DNA from: Patiria miniata
Lineage: Eukaryota; Echinodermata; Asteroidea; Valvatida; Asterinidae
DNA length: 64,000 nucleotides
Assembly (NCBI RefSeq): GCF_015706575.1
Contig: NW_024037053.1
Span: 3,224,001 to 3,288,000, forward strand
Direction: 5' to 3'
The notes under the pieces were generated by a model. That model saw only the letters and a program-made list of their open reading frames with translations. It searched no databases and was not told where the DNA came from. Below, one piece after another: positions 13,201 through 28,200 of the stretch; position 1 is the first letter of the stretch; each line of letters begins with the position of its first letter. Both the position numbers and the translations under genes were made by a program.

Positions 13201-16200
13201 GGCCGTTGTAGGTACGCTTCCCTACGGTATCAATTCAAGATGTGAAAATATGGCTTAGCAGATTTATCAGCGAAGCAAAAAATGAGCAGAGAACCAGCTA
13301 AATGAATACACGTCACATGGAATTTTGGCTGGTGACCTGTGCTAAGCATTATTTCATAAAAAAATAAATGCAAGTCTTTATTGCGCTAAGCACAATCCTC
13401 AACTAAAAACATGGCACAATTCAATTTAAAGCTTGGCCAAAAATTAACACAGATTTCTCGTGAAAGAAACACTCACTGTGATCCAACTCGGCGTCAACAT
13501 TGGATTTGACCACGAAGCGGTTCTGGGCGGCCGATTCATCGAAGTCAACCTAAAGTTTGGGATAAACAAGTTGTTTTACTTTTTTTTCACAGGTATTTCC
13601 CCTAACACTACAACAAGGGCCGCTTAAAATTTCATGACATTTTAAAGAAAGAAATATTCCATTTAACAAGCAAATGTGGTTCTGCTATGGGGTAATTTAA
13701 AGCTGGAATTTTCACCACTGCAGGAAGTCCTGGTGAAAATGTTGTCTCGCAGTTTTTTTTTTTACATCTACATTTCAAAATCAATACGAAAAACCTACAA
13801 CTAGATCTTGTTTGAAAAAGTGGGACTGTTTTAAATTTAGCCCATCTGGTTACTGAATTTGGGACTGAAAAAAAATATACATGCCAGCATGACAGTTTTT
13901 AGCAGGTGAAGTGGCATGGGGGATGTGTAAGGCAGGTGTTTATCAGCCCATCCCAGCCCCACACCTGGGGGGAAGGGGTTGGGGGGTTTGATGGAGGAGC
14001 GCGACACCCCTTTTGCCACTTTTGACAGGTGACGTGTCAGACTCGGTCATAATCTATGGCGGTGAGGAACTGGTTCCTATATTGTTATCTGTTTAGTCTC
14101 CAAAATTGTTCCCCTAAAATCTGACCTAAATTGTGAGGGCTCCATTTTTTTTTGCTCTGGTGCCCTTAATCAAAGTTTACCAACAAAAACACACTTTCTG
14201 GGTTTCAAAAGATAGAAACACAAGAGACGAACTGCACTGTGTAAATGGATCACTCTATAATTTAAGGTCCAAAGAGTGACATTTTTCCTGTCCCTGTTAC
14301 CTTGGACTTGGTACTTTGTAATTTGCCATTCAAGTATCACTAAAAATGACTTCAAATGATTGTTTATTTGTTGGGTAGGTAGTTTGCTATTCATAATCAC
14401 TCTTGAGGATGACTGCATTAAGGAGTGCATCAGAATTATAAAATCATAGATGTCAGATGTAACAGGGACAGGAGAAAAAGTGGAACCCAAGTTTACAGAA
14501 TGATCCAAATACAACCAAAGCTTTTATGAAGGATACAAACTACTCACAATTTTGCTGATGACGCTGGCGATGTAATGCAGATCTTCAGTAAAGCCCCTTG
14601 CAATCTGAAGGTTTAACCAACATGTGTTATTCTTCAATATTAACCATTTTGCCTTTCTATATTGCCTTCGAGAAACATTTTGCTAGGACTGAAAAGTCAG
14701 GCCTTTAACTTTTAAGACTGATTCTTCTTCAAGCTAATGATGTCAATCAACTCATGAAAGTTAATCACTCTAACAAAAAAATATATGACTTGAAATACAG
14801 TGCAGGCACACAAGTTTGTGATATGGTTGAATTTGTCTTCATAAATTATTTTTGGTATTTTGTTTTGAGAACGGCTGCATTGTCTTGAATGTTGTTTTTT
14901 TTATTGCTTTATATGCTGTTGTTGCTATTGTTTACATACTGAAGATTTGAACCTTGTAATTCTGTTGTCTTTACTTAAATGTACTGCATTATAAGTTAAA
15001 CCCCCTAAAAAGGGGGAGAAAAGAGTTTAAAATATATTACAAACAAGGTCATTGGGCATATGTACCTTCTTGAATATTTCAATGTCGGCTCGTTGCGCCC
15101 GGCAAATATCTCCAATGTTGATGGCATTGTAGGTCGTCTGTAAGGCGAGAAAAGACAGCATTAAGTAAGCTCATGTGACCTGTTCGTATGAACAGAACAT
15201 CTAACTGAGATGACAAAGCGTGGTTATTCTAACCTTGTACAAGGCCTGCCAATCACCTACTGATGCCTGGGCTTGTCTCATCTGCTTCAAAATTCTCTGC
15301 CCAAAAAGAAAAAAGTAAAAAGAATAGCTCAGAAAATATACTGTCCAATAAATCGTCTGATTGGCTTTCAACTGGGAAATCCCCCCCCCCCCAAAAAGAG
15401 GATATTCCAATCTTTACAAGACTTTATTCAGTCTTTTTTTTTCAATTTTAATGGAATTAGTGTGAAGTGAAAAACAAGGAAATCAGCTGATCCAAGGAAA
15501 AGTTGCATACCTGGAATTTTTATTTTTTTAAAAAATAATTAAACCATTCGAAAAACTGTCTGATTTTACACTGTTTTCATTATTTCTACTGATATGCTGA
15601 TATTTGCTTAACCAACAAATGTGAAAGCTTTCATTATCTTGACCAGTGCATTTTTTTTAAATAAATAATTTCACGGTGAAAACTGGAACATAGTAGCTGG
15701 GCTTGTAGGAGGTTGATTTGAATACAGCAGGGGATTCAGTGTTTATTAGGGAGGTTTCGCAAGCGAACGGATACGCTTACACTTACGTTTAGCTATCCGT
15801 ATCCGTTTTTTACTTACTCGTAGCGAGCGAGATATGCGTGTCGTCTGCACGTATGACGTCATACGCCACTCACTATCCGCTAAACGTGCAGACGACACGC
15901 ATATCTCGCTCGCTACACGTAAGTAAAAAACGGATACGGATAGCTAAACGTAAGTGTTAGCGTATCCGTTCGCTTGCGAAACCTCCCTAATGACTGACTA
16001 TGGTTCACATTTGAACTGGTAGCTGAACCCAGCAAGTTCGGTGGTCCAGTGGTTTTAAAAGCTGCACTAGTCCGCAAGAGGTAACATGGGTTCGAGTCCT
16101 GCACAAAGAAGCTTGTGATTTTTGTCTCAATATTCAGAGAAACGGGTGTCAAATAATGCAGAGACATAATGACGTTGTGCTTTGTTTACACGTGATCCTT

Positions 16201-19200
16201 CATATTGGAGCAAGGTGTGAGCCGCAAAGTTCACATAATAAGAACACGTGGGCAAATTCAAGCGTTATGTAATGTCGGTGACAGAGTGTTTGAGAGTTCA
16301 GTGAATAAACCTGAAAATGTATTTTTCAAATGTTATACATCCATTATTTAGTAATGGTCAAGGAGATTACAGACTAGGAGTTTTGGTTTATTTGAAACAT
16401 TAATTAGATATAGTGGTTGTTGGCTCTGTCACGGACCTTACAGTTGTTTTGCAAATGCTGGAAATGCCCACATGTAAACAAAGCTTGACGTCATTATTTC
16501 TCAGGGTTATAGGGTATGTGTAGACAGACTTACGGCCACATTCTTGACCTGTTTCAGGCATTCTTGCAGCGTAGACGTGACTTCCGTGTTGACAGATGCT
16601 AGGAAGAACGCGATGGCATTCTGTCTCTGGGTCAAGAGGGCCAAATCGCAGGACGGCCGCATGAACCACACCCTAGGCAAAGACAAGAGGTCTGGTTACC
16701 ATCTCTGCAGAACACCAGGCACAGACATCACAAACACTATGAATCTAGTACACACATAAATCATGTAACAACCAAACTTAATAGAACGAGGTAAAATGTA
16801 AAGACAAAATTTACAACAATTGAAAATTTATTAACCAAAACTCAACAAGAAAAGAAACCTTGAACACCAAAACAAAAACATACTCTGAGAGTCTTTAAAG
16901 ACAAAAAACATTCCTACAAATATTAAGTACAACGAAAATTAACTGTATAGTTTCAGTTTGCGGTATAACCATGTGGTAATAACTGCTGTCGCTGAAGGAC
17001 ATTAGTGCGAAGCATCAACTACTTAAAAATTCCACAAGAAATAACTGAAATGTAATAGATGTAACATTAATGGCCTGAACTCTTACTCAACTTCAATTAA
17101 AACGATTGTAAAGATAAAAAACATGACCTTTTGTGTTTGTGTAAAAATGTGAGTAATTAATACACAGTATAACTTTATAAAACAAATTCTAACATTTTGA
17201 GGAAAATTTGTTTGACTATTGTTAAGCTCTTAAACATCTGTGTTTTATTCCTACCTCATAAGCTTGCTTCCTACAACTGATTTGGTCTTATTCAATATAC
17301 CTAGGACACAACACAGTAAAGATAAACCATTTTTGCCTGCAATACATTGTATTACATTGTATGTATTCCCCGATGAATCCAAAAAGCCATAGGGTGCTAG
17401 GGTTCAGTATTTCAACTGTGCATGCGCACAGTGGTATGCAGTCATTCGGAATAATCAAATGCTCATCGAAGGCGCATGAACGCGTAAAGAGACAGTCGCA
17501 CGACGCTCGCACGTTAATTATAAACAGAATGGGTGTTCGCATAACATCGTGTAAAATCGCGTCAGCGATTTTATCCTGAATGACCCTTGACCTGGACTAC
17601 TTGAATACGAGATACTTCAACTAACTTGTGCATCGTAAATTGAAGTCACTCACCAAAAAGGCTCAGGCCCTCCTTAGCTCCACTTCCGGCCGACTTGTAG
17701 GCCGAGGGATGTCTCTCCTTCTGGAAGATCTGCAGAGCGCTGTACGTATTCTCATCCACTGAGACAATGTGCTCCCTGCAGTTATCAAAGACAAGGAGAG
17801 TTTGGAAAGAATGTCACGCTTTGGATGGTACACTTTGATAAAAAAGAACACTTCTATTTTCTGTCTTCGTTTTTTTGGTTGGCCCCAGAGAACCAGCGTG
17901 GTCTCCTCTCTGTATCAACCACACTGACTGATTGACTAACACCCTCTGACCGTCACTGGTGACCTGGGCAGTGCTATTGTATAGGATTACCCTGCAATGC
18001 CAATAAATGGGTTCAATCTGGCTCACTATATAGACCAGATGCATGAACAGACTTGCAGTGGATAGCCATTTGTAATCAATTGTACACAACTTGGTGTGCT
18101 GTAGGACCACCCTTACTGGGCTTGCTTTGTTTTGTGACGCCTATATCTGAATTTCATAGAAACTCGCCAACATTTCATTTATTACATGTAATTCTGAAGT
18201 AAAATCAAGCAACGGAATCGTAACTCTTACTGTAAGATACTGAAATGATCAAACCTTGTTTCTTACAATGAAAACATCCTGATTGAGAGCACCGGTACAC
18301 GCACATTATAGCCCTCCAGCTCCACTCCAACTCGCCTCTTCTCCAGGTACTTCAGTAAGCCGCCGACGGCACGCACCTGAATGAGAACAATATCCCTTTA
18401 AAACCAGTTTACACTCAGCGCGAAAGCGAATACTAACATGAATCTGTGATGTCATGGCCAGGGATGTAGTCGCGTCCATCGCAGGTCCCTGCAAGTCCAT
18501 CACAAGTCCTCTAGTCCCAATTCAACTCACAAGCTACTCAAATGAGCTTTGACAAAGGCATTCCTTTGTTACTGTTCATCCACTGTTTCTTGCAACTGGA
18601 CTTGTGATGGACTTGCAACGGACCTGAATACATCCCTGGTCCCGGCAAGATTTTTTGCAGCAATTTTGCAAACATCGAATACATTTTCATCTCTGGCAAA
18701 TTTTTGCACCGGTTTCCTGACATTGCACTCATTTTCATTCGTCACATTTGCATTGGTGTGAAGTATCAACTGGCTTTGACTCTGTTACAGTTATTCACCA
18801 CTGCATTCTCTAGCTGTAGTAAATTGTAGCAAATTATTGTGGTGGTGAAATGCTGTCATTACAAATCTGACACAGTACCGAATGAAGTAGGATGTGGGGC
18901 ATGCAACTAATCCTAAACCTCCCCAATTCTTCAAAATCCAGGATGAGGCTCGCTGGATTTTACAAGACTGAGGACAATTCTTACTACTTTATATGGTCGT
19001 AGACTACACAAAACCCTTTATACAATCTAGAAATTCAAAAAACAATCCTGTTGTCTTACTGCACGACATCTTTCAAAATCTACAGGAGGAAAAATAGCAA
19101 TTCTCTCACATCCATACCACTCATTGTTCCCACAGCAAATTCTAGGAAGTATTCATCCAGTTTCTATCCACGCACTGCCTCACTCCGGAACTCCTTTGTT

Positions 19201-22200
19201 TTCCAATTGATTATGATCAGTCCAAGTTCTAGCGTAATGTAAGTACTCATCTTTCTCCTAGAAATAATCTATCTCTTTGTTAGATTTCCTTTCCATCCCT
19301 TCTTTGTGTAGCCCTCACCTCGAGCTGAACTTAAACAGGGCCTTGCGATGAGCAACTCTCATTACAAAAAGTTGCTAATACAATAAGTGGTTAGTAACAA
19401 TGAGCTCTTTAACTGTAACGACTGACAGACCAGACGGTATCGCCCTAATCAGAAGCACGTACTACGAGTTACTCAATATTAGTTATGACAAGCTTCGATT
19501 TCTTATGATTAATATTGAGGAAGTGGTCTCTATGACATACACACCTTACAAATGTTATGGGTGGGGAATAAAAAATGAGAAAGATAAAGGCAGGAAGCGG
19601 GGGGTATATCTCTCGGAGGAATACCGCGCCTCGGATTTTACATCGAGAAACACGTGCGGCGGTCGCGAGCACGACTTGTGGCGCGCCATTCGATACCCCC
19701 TGCGGTCGTTCGGTTGAGGCTGCTGGATCGGTTTAAACTGCAAAGTTATCACAAGACGAGGCTCGGTTGTCCAAACTACTAGCATTTGATACCAACGTGC
19801 GGCTCAGTTATCCAAACGCTGACGTATTATATTCCGACGAGGAGTAAATGGTAAATGTCAGATGCTTTTAAAGACGCTCTGCAAAATACTTCGTTGATTT
19901 TTGTCTTTTGTTCCCGATCATGACTGAGATTTGGGTTATCGTGTTCATTGATGACAGCAGTAAAGTTGGGTTACAAAACTTGTGAAGGTATGTTAGATAA
20001 TATGGACTGAAACTGCAACTTTGATTAGGGAGTCGGGATTAGGTAAAGTCTTGGCTTGAAACAGGGCCCATGTCAAGCCCAATCACAAACATACAGTCCA
20101 GGTTTGAGACTCAAGAGGACACATATGATTTTCTGCAGTTACAGCCTTAGACAAAACTCAACCACAACTGAAAGCGCCAACAGAAACAACTTGCAACTGG
20201 CTCTATTAAATGCGATTTTATTCTTTCATGGATGAATTTGCTGAAAAGCAATATTCTTCTTTGTCCCAGCTTCAGTGAAGTGGTCCCAATACTGCATAAC
20301 TTTCTTCGTAATTGCTTTGGTCTCTTACGTGTACATTGTGTACCCCCGGTATGCATACACGCCTAGCAAAGGATGAGACATCTGTGACGCTCAAACAAAT
20401 CACAAATGCTCGTAATCTCTTCTAATTTTAAAGCATGTTATCAAATCTGGGCCTCATCAAAGGCATTGCAAGTTCCACGCGAATCAACAGCACTAAAAAT
20501 CCCAATGAAAAATCCCTGGTCTAGCTGAGTGAATGCACTCTCCAGGAAACTGGGTCTAAGGTCCTACTGATTTTGCTTGTTTCTTCTGCGCCTCCCCCCT
20601 CTCTCTCGTGGACCAATCCTCATCCAGTATTTCAAGCCTCCCAACCACCACAGCTCGCCGAGTGTCGGCATACTAATTTACCCGCTAATCTTTGGGGACG
20701 CTTGTAGGTCCATAGCGTGCCAGGGCTGGCGTCCGCGCACCCTCCCCGACCCATCCAAGCTCCGTGGCGCTCCTTCGCGTTGACTTTGGAAAGCCTGCTC
20801 CAAATTTCCAACTTCCTCTCGGCCGAGTGCGGCAGTCGTCCCAACTGGCTAGTATCTCTAGTTTTTTTTTTTTTTAATTTCTTGGCTTGGCAGATGGCGA
20901 ATTGTAATGACTGGACTGGTATGAGTAATGCCAGGTGTGGTGTGGGAGAGCTGAGCCAGGGAGAAGCCTTTCGCAACACTCTCTCTGGTTTTTGGTCGCA
21001 AAGTTTGGGCTGACTCATCCATCGCCTCGCAAAATGAGTGTCACGTCGTGATTGATGATCCAGCAGGGGTATACCCACCCCCCCTCCCCCCTCCTTGTTC
21101 CCTAGATGCCGACTCAAATTGATTTCTGCTTCTGTGCTTATTGCACCCAGGTGTAGAAACAATAAAGACGGAGTGGCTGACAGTTATGTTCGACTGACGT
21201 GTGTTTTATTTCACTGTCTTGCTTGACACACAAAGCTTATCAATGGTTGCTCAACTTTGACAGCTCACTTTAAAACACAATTATAAAGGTGTTTGTCTCT
21301 CACAGATGTAGTTGGATAAGCACTGCATACTCAGTGCTGTTCCAGAGCTATGGACTAATCCGGCGAAGAAAATTGGAAGCTATTTTTGATGTGGCACCAC
21401 GTCCGCGTGCGTTCTTAAAGACAAGGCGCGCGCATTTTGGTAACCTATTGGTCGAAGGAGGCCAGAGTGCGTACGTATTACAGGAGCACAACTCGTGCAA
21501 GCCTGGTGCCACCTCAGAAAATGGCTGTCACCGGATTGGTCTAAATATTAAGAGAAACCAGAACACACACAGGGTGTCCTACCCTGTGTTTTTTTTTTTC
21601 TCGAAAGTATTCACAAAGCGCCATACTTACGTGTAGGTCCGCAATACTTTTTTATACATAAATTGAAGAGTCATTTGCTTTTTTTATTTACTTTAATTGC
21701 CATTTTGCCAACCAAATTTCTGTACAGAAAAAGGCTACAAATTTTATCGTTCAAACCAGATGACAAAAGCCGTCACTCTTCTAAAAGTACATGTACGCTA
21801 AAACAAAAAAAAGCGAGACAGAAAAAATACTGACACTTTGTTGGACCGACTTTATTTTACGGTGTGATTTGTTTCAGCTGCTAGTCATGACAATTCCTAG
21901 AAACTGAATAAAAGCTCGGGGTCTGACCAAAGCCCCTTGGGCAGCTGCCACTGCTCAGGATCCAAGGCCGCGCTTCCATTGTGGTTTTCAGTGAGATATA
22001 TTTTTTTTCGTCGTCCGAAGGAGGCCTTAACTGCAAATAAATAGTTAAATTGTTCAGTCGTGGAGAATCAAAGTGGGGACATATCAGGAGGGGCTGTTCA
22101 TTGATGTCTGCATTTTACTTTTCCCCTTTTTATTTGGGATGGCATGTGGGGTGGGGGTGGGGCGGTGGAAGTGGGGATGGGGAAGTGGGGGTGTGTTAGG

Positions 22201-25200
22201 GGTGGGGAAGGTAGGGGTCGGGGGAGGTGGGGGTGGGCTGGTTGCACCCATGCCCCACCATTTTTATTGCCAAACAATGCATTAAGTGTATGAAACTCTC
22301 TGAGGAATATGAAGGCACATGACTTTGTACCGGTACATGTACCTACCAGTATTTATTGCCAAAGACGTGGAGGAAGGGGGACATGTACGTGTTGGGCCTT
22401 GGCCCCTGGATTGGAGCTACGATCATAGCAAAAGCCAGACCATTTCAGATGGGAGGAGTGTGATCGATTATTGCCTGACCAATCATGGGCTGTCATGGGT
22501 GGCCAGAAAAGGCTCCCAATCACCGAAAGCTGGCGATTCGAACAGCGCGCCCGGGGCAGACATCGTGCAACATCAGGGGGCGCTGTTCAAGATACTGCAA
22601 CGAGGGCTAGTTTGGCCGCAACAATTTTGCTGACTGAGAATTACAAATTGGGAGTCGTCACCAAAGGGTCCCCCAGCGACACCCCTGTCGACGATGAACA
22701 TGCCCTCCAAAACAGCTGCACGACCTACCCCTCTACAACAGTCAACTCCTCCTAAACATGACAAGCCGCTCGCCTGTACCAACAATCCATACAAAAGCCA
22801 GCGATTTTTTCTTCTTTTTCTGAGCAACGAAGGGGGACTGGTTTCAATCACAGACCACAGCTGAAGGGGGGGGGGGAGGGGAGGGGAGAGAGGGGGAATC
22901 CTACAACAAGTAAGAACAGGTGGAGAAATTTGTTCCCCAAGTCAGCAGATCTGGGGAAAAAAAATATCGGCAGCGGCTCGGTGCCAAGGGGGAAGCGCCG
23001 AGCAGGGCCGTCGGGATTTAAACAAACTTAATGATGACTCAGGGTATTCCTTTATTGTAACCATATCGTAAATCAAGACGAATGACATTGTAGACTCAAA
23101 AATGGCCTTTTGATTTCTCTTATTTCATTTCTTCTGGGCTATGTTTTTAAAGCGCTAAACTTCTGTCGCTCAGAAGCCTAAGAGAATCGAAGAAATGTTC
23201 GCTTGTTTTAGACTGTGCCTCCACGATTTCCCTTAATGTATTGCCGTTGCTTATTCAAACTGCATTACTAAAAGCCTCTCTGAGTGATCCTCGTTTGCTA
23301 TTTGTCGGGTTTGCAACATTGGTAATGTTGCTTGCATCTTCGGGAGTGGTCCCTGGCAACATGGCATATACAGGTTTATGGCTTCTGGCTAGCACCCCTT
23401 GAACAAGACACTGTCGAAAAATGGAGAGCCGCCAACATAGGCCTGGATAGCTCAGTTGGTAGAACACCGGAACGGTTCCGGAGGTCGCAGGTTCAAACCC
23501 CGCTCCAGTCAATTTCTTTGTTCGACATTAACATAATTATAATCCACCAAGCCACTTTCCCTATGTGACATCTTTGAAAAATTTTATTAAAATTATTTAA
23601 CAAACACTGACTATATTTCATCTCAGAGTGTTAAAATAAGCCGACAGCTTTACAAAAAAGTTGAAACTCATTCAGATACGGGAACGTTGATTGAATGCCT
23701 TCATTAGCCATGTTGGAGGTCTGTTTTGTTATGTTAATTCATTAACAATGAATGAAGCAGGCATGCAACTGGGAAGTCACAAAAAACAGAGGACATTCTA
23801 ATCTTTCCCAGACTTTGTACAGTGTTTTTCTATTTTCAATGGCACAACATGGGAAATGAAAAAAAAGAGGAAATCAGCTGATCTGAGGAAAAGTTGCATG
23901 CCTGATGAAGAGGTTTACTCATTCGTATCCTGGTGAACAAAAGCACTCACACCTCCAAGAGGCGGCAGTAGTGCAAACCATCTATTGTTTACAGGATGTC
24001 ATCGTGTTCCCGCGTCGTATTTGATTCCCTTTTCTGATGACCCTATGCATCCCAGACTTTGCCGGGTTCTGTGGGCCCGGAGTTCGTCTGGAACAAACGC
24101 TCCTCAGAGACGATCTCTTAGAGAGAAGGTCAACTTATGAATGACTCTTCAAAGAACAATGCTACTCAGCAGCTCTGCACAGTGCATCGTTAATTGCCTG
24201 TGACAGGACACAGATCATTCATGTTCAATTGTTTTGAAAACCGTGGGGGGGGGGGGGGGGGGGGGTAAACAAAAGGGGAGGGGTCGAGGGAACATATACC
24301 AAGAGTGCGCAGACACATGGCTTGATTATTTCAGAATTTAACAAGTTTCTTTTTTTACCCCAAATGGTAAATTTCCTTCTCAAACAACCAACCAACCCCG
24401 TTGTGTAATTTACACAAATCGTGCTGACTCACGGCGTACAACTTTTTTTGGACTTCAGACCTGAGTCAACCAGGAGTGTTATCTGTAAAATGACTCAAAA
24501 CTTGGGTTTGCGTCATGATTTTTTAAAGTGATTTCGGCTTTGCAACAAGTGCAGTTAGCACCTTGAGAACTGAATGATAAGCGGCTAAATGTCACACACT
24601 AAGAAGAAAGGAATGAAAGTAAAACAAAAGTGGCTTCGGAGGAATTTCAAGAAATCAAATTTTAAGGAAATTCCATGGAGCAAAAGGGTTTATGAACAAA
24701 ACAATCTATACTTGTGTACGACCCTTCTCCAGTGATCCTCTATACAGGCACAAACAATATTAATTAGAAGGCCCAACATGCCCTAACTTTAACCAAAACA
24801 TGGCTACCTTTTCTCTGTGTCCAGAGCATTTCCTAAGCAACTTGTTTTGTTTCCAAACACTCTCATTCCACTCAATTAAACAAAGTACATACACTTGTTT
24901 CTTTTTTGAAAGCACTAGACCTCAACTGTCTAAATGTACTTCCAACTTTCTTTACAAACCGAAGGATGAATATGCTGGCTGTCCGCAGCCAAAATCAGGA
25001 CCTCATTTCTGGCCGCTTATGGCCACTTACAAAATAAACTCCAGGTTCAGGAATGGGTGAAGTCCAACAATCGGACAGTGACTAAAGACATGATTAGTCG
25101 GCAGAAAAGTCGGAGCCCATTGTACGCTACGCTTCCCTCTCCCCCCCCCCCCCCCTAAGACACTAAAGAAAATAGGGATGCCGAGGGTACATGAAAACCA

Positions 25201-28200
25201 GATGAAATAATTTCCAGTTTCCCCGCCGTTTGATTGGATATCAATCAGTTGATTAAGCGAAAGGATGACAGAGAGGCACTAGGGAATCCCCAGGATTAAA
25301 CCTGACAAGCTTGTATAATGGCATTTCCCGCCTTGGGCTAGGCACGCTCCGCCGCAAGTTTGGAGGGGAGGGGGGGGGGGGGAGTAATTTAAAGTGAAGA
25401 GTCACCGACAAAGAGACTTTTCTGCGAGAGTGAGAGGGGAAAGGTACAGGCTTGGCGCTGGACTAAGTGGAACGTGCCAGTGGGCTGACAGGCGGGCACG
25501 ACGGGATAGGAGGAAGTTATGGCACTGCAGGTTACTTATCCAGTCAAGATCATTTGCTGACACATGCATGGCGTGAGTCATGAATCACTCCCCTTGCTAA
25601 CCCCCCTCCTCCTCCCCCCCTTCCCCCACCTGTACTCTCAAGGTGTGCCCCCTTCACCCGTTGCGGCCTCCCCTGTAATAGAGGGCAGGGACAAACCTCC
25701 CTGCTTGTTAGACAATTTCCCTGTAAAAGTACATCTTGTTTTTTGTAAGAGCACTGGAAAAAATTGAGGACTGGGAAAAAATTTGGCCAGTGCCAAAAGA
25801 TGGGGGCTTGTGTCTCAACAGAATATGGAAAAAACACTGCAGACGAAAATGGGCCAGTGAAAGCCCCCTTATTAAAACAACAACACAGGAACGTTTGCTC
25901 CACCAGAAAGGTTTAGGTTTTGACATTTTCAAATTCTGGAGAACCTGAGGTATTTGAAAATGCCAAAACTTGAAAAAACAGAGTTTGTCAACTTTATATG
26001 AAACAGGTATCAAATTGTCATGGGCTAAACGTACATGTAATGCAGCTGGTGTTCATAAGCTGGACACTTTACCACAATCTGTTCCTCTCCTCCCAAGAGT
26101 CAACGCACGCAGCGACCGATGGTCATCGAGGGGGTGGGGAGGGAGTGAGGGTCAACCAAAGATGACTAACTGCAAACTAACACCGCAACCAGTGTCATAA
26201 TGAGGTCCGCCAATGAGAGGTGTCACTGACTGGACCACAGCATAATATTTCTCCGCGTTGCTTCCAACTCTGACACAAACTCTACAAACGAGCTTCCGGG
26301 GGGCCTTAAGTAGAACCAGTTGGGCTCTTCTCGGGGATCAGCATCACATGGTACCAGTGGATGAGTCACTCCTTCCCGGTCTTGCAGTGCGAGCGAGGTG
26401 ATTGCCTTTTTATAAGAAGTCTCTGACCACGAGTGATCTTCAAATAGGTACTGTACTGTGGTCAGCTGCCTGGGCTGTGCTGGTAGACTTTTTTGAATAC
26501 ATGCACTTTATGCCGTTTCCTCTCAGCATTCCCACAGAAATCTTTAAATGAAATTCCATGATTTTCACAAGGACAAAATTAGGGCTTTCCACAACCAATT
26601 CCTCTTAGCATCTAAGGATCTTAGGAGCTTATTTACAATACACTGGCCAGTCATCACACTGAGGCAAGGGACGCCACTCCCTTTCAGCCTTCCAGTTTGA
26701 CACAAGACCACTGAGCACCAGAAAAGCATCACAACGGTGCATTTGAACATGCAACAAGTGTAGAGTGGTAACGCACCATCATGTATGGGTTGTGCAGGAT
26801 TCTATGACTTTTCCATTACTTTTTTTCTTGGAATATTAACTTTCCATGACTCGTTGTAACATAAATCTGTGACTTTTCACAAGACTTTATGTGATTGCTT
26901 TAAAATTCTAGGATTTTGCAGGATTTTTCCATGACTGTGAGATATACTCAATAGCATCATGCGTCTGTTTTAGTCTCTCTCATTGTGATTGCAGAGATCC
27001 TTGTCCAAAGTCCATGGCCAAAGCAAGTAAAAACAAGTGAAACAAGCTTCCGTAGGCCAAATTCATCCATCACTAAGAAAGTGCGGCCCAGAGTTGTAAT
27101 GAGTCGAGTCAAAGACTTGACTGGAGTCCGACTCGAGTCACAATTTTTGGCAACTTGACTCGACTCGAGTCCCAATTGGTGACTGACTCGATTTGACTCA
27201 CTGCGAGCAAATGACTCGACTCAACTCACTGTGACTGGATGTGACTCGACCTTCTTGACCTAATGGCTCAACTCAAGTCGAGTCACTACCTTAAAATGAC
27301 TCGATTCGACTGAGTCACAAAATTCAGTGACACGTTACAACTCTGGTGTGGCAACATGAGGGTTGACTATCCCTTATGAGAGGTCCGTTTTGCAAAACTT
27401 TTCATGTTGGAAAACATTTAAAAATTGATCAATTCATCACAAATATGCCTTTAATATGGAAACCAGATCCCTGAACCGCAAATGCCCTACTTCAATTCAA
27501 ACATCTAACTTCAGTCAGTAACTCATGCTACTTTGGAAAGTAGCAAAGTAGACAAAGATGGCCTTTTAAGCACGTTGTGGGATACCTTATGGGAGCACTG
27601 ATAACAACTTCCAGCATCTTTCCAATTCCGCGAGTAATGCAATTTGCAAGATCTGAAAAAGCCATCCCGAAAAATAAATCGAGTGTGACAAGAGTTTTGG
27701 ATCTTCCAGTACTGAGGAGACAGGTTGTCACACGTCACTTTGGTAATTGGCTGCGATTGGGATGAAGTTGACAGAGACCGAAACGCGGCTTAGAAATACT
27801 GAAGTGATCAGTTATCGGCAACAAGGCTTCCGAAACAGGGAGACGCTACCTGGCTTGGAAATCCTGCCACGTTTATTTTGTCGCCAAAGTTTTACATTTT
27901 AAGAGGGAAATATAGGCTTGCTTCACTAACATTCAAAATGTTTAATACAAACCTCCCCCCCCCCCCCCCACCGGCAGCCCCCTGCCCCCACAGAGCACAT
28001 TCAGTTTTGTACATGGCTCTGAATATCAAGGCCGGCACTGTATCCGTCATGATTTGGCCCGGCGTCCTGGGTCATAATGTCAGTGATGTACTTGCCGTTT
28101 TCTGACTCTACTTGGTACGGTGGCCCACAACTGTCACGGCAAAAGCAAAAGCGCCACGGCAAGCGCAAAAGCGCCGCGGCAAGCGCAACAGCGCCGCGGC

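Noticed and set aside
19400..19717. 105-codon ATG-led plus-strand open frame
   Set aside because: Unrecognised and adjacent to repeat-like sequence. Length is within chance for a 64-kb window.
20632..21162. 176-codon minus-strand open frame in the largest intron
   Set aside because: No domain, a lysine run from a T tract, and no splice or cDNA support. The sequence looks more like a regulatory island.
23438..23510. Possible true tRNA gene
   Set aside because: Acceptor and T arms pair, but the anticodon loop has no U33 and the same sequence occurs as dispersed decayed copies, so it is a SINE head.
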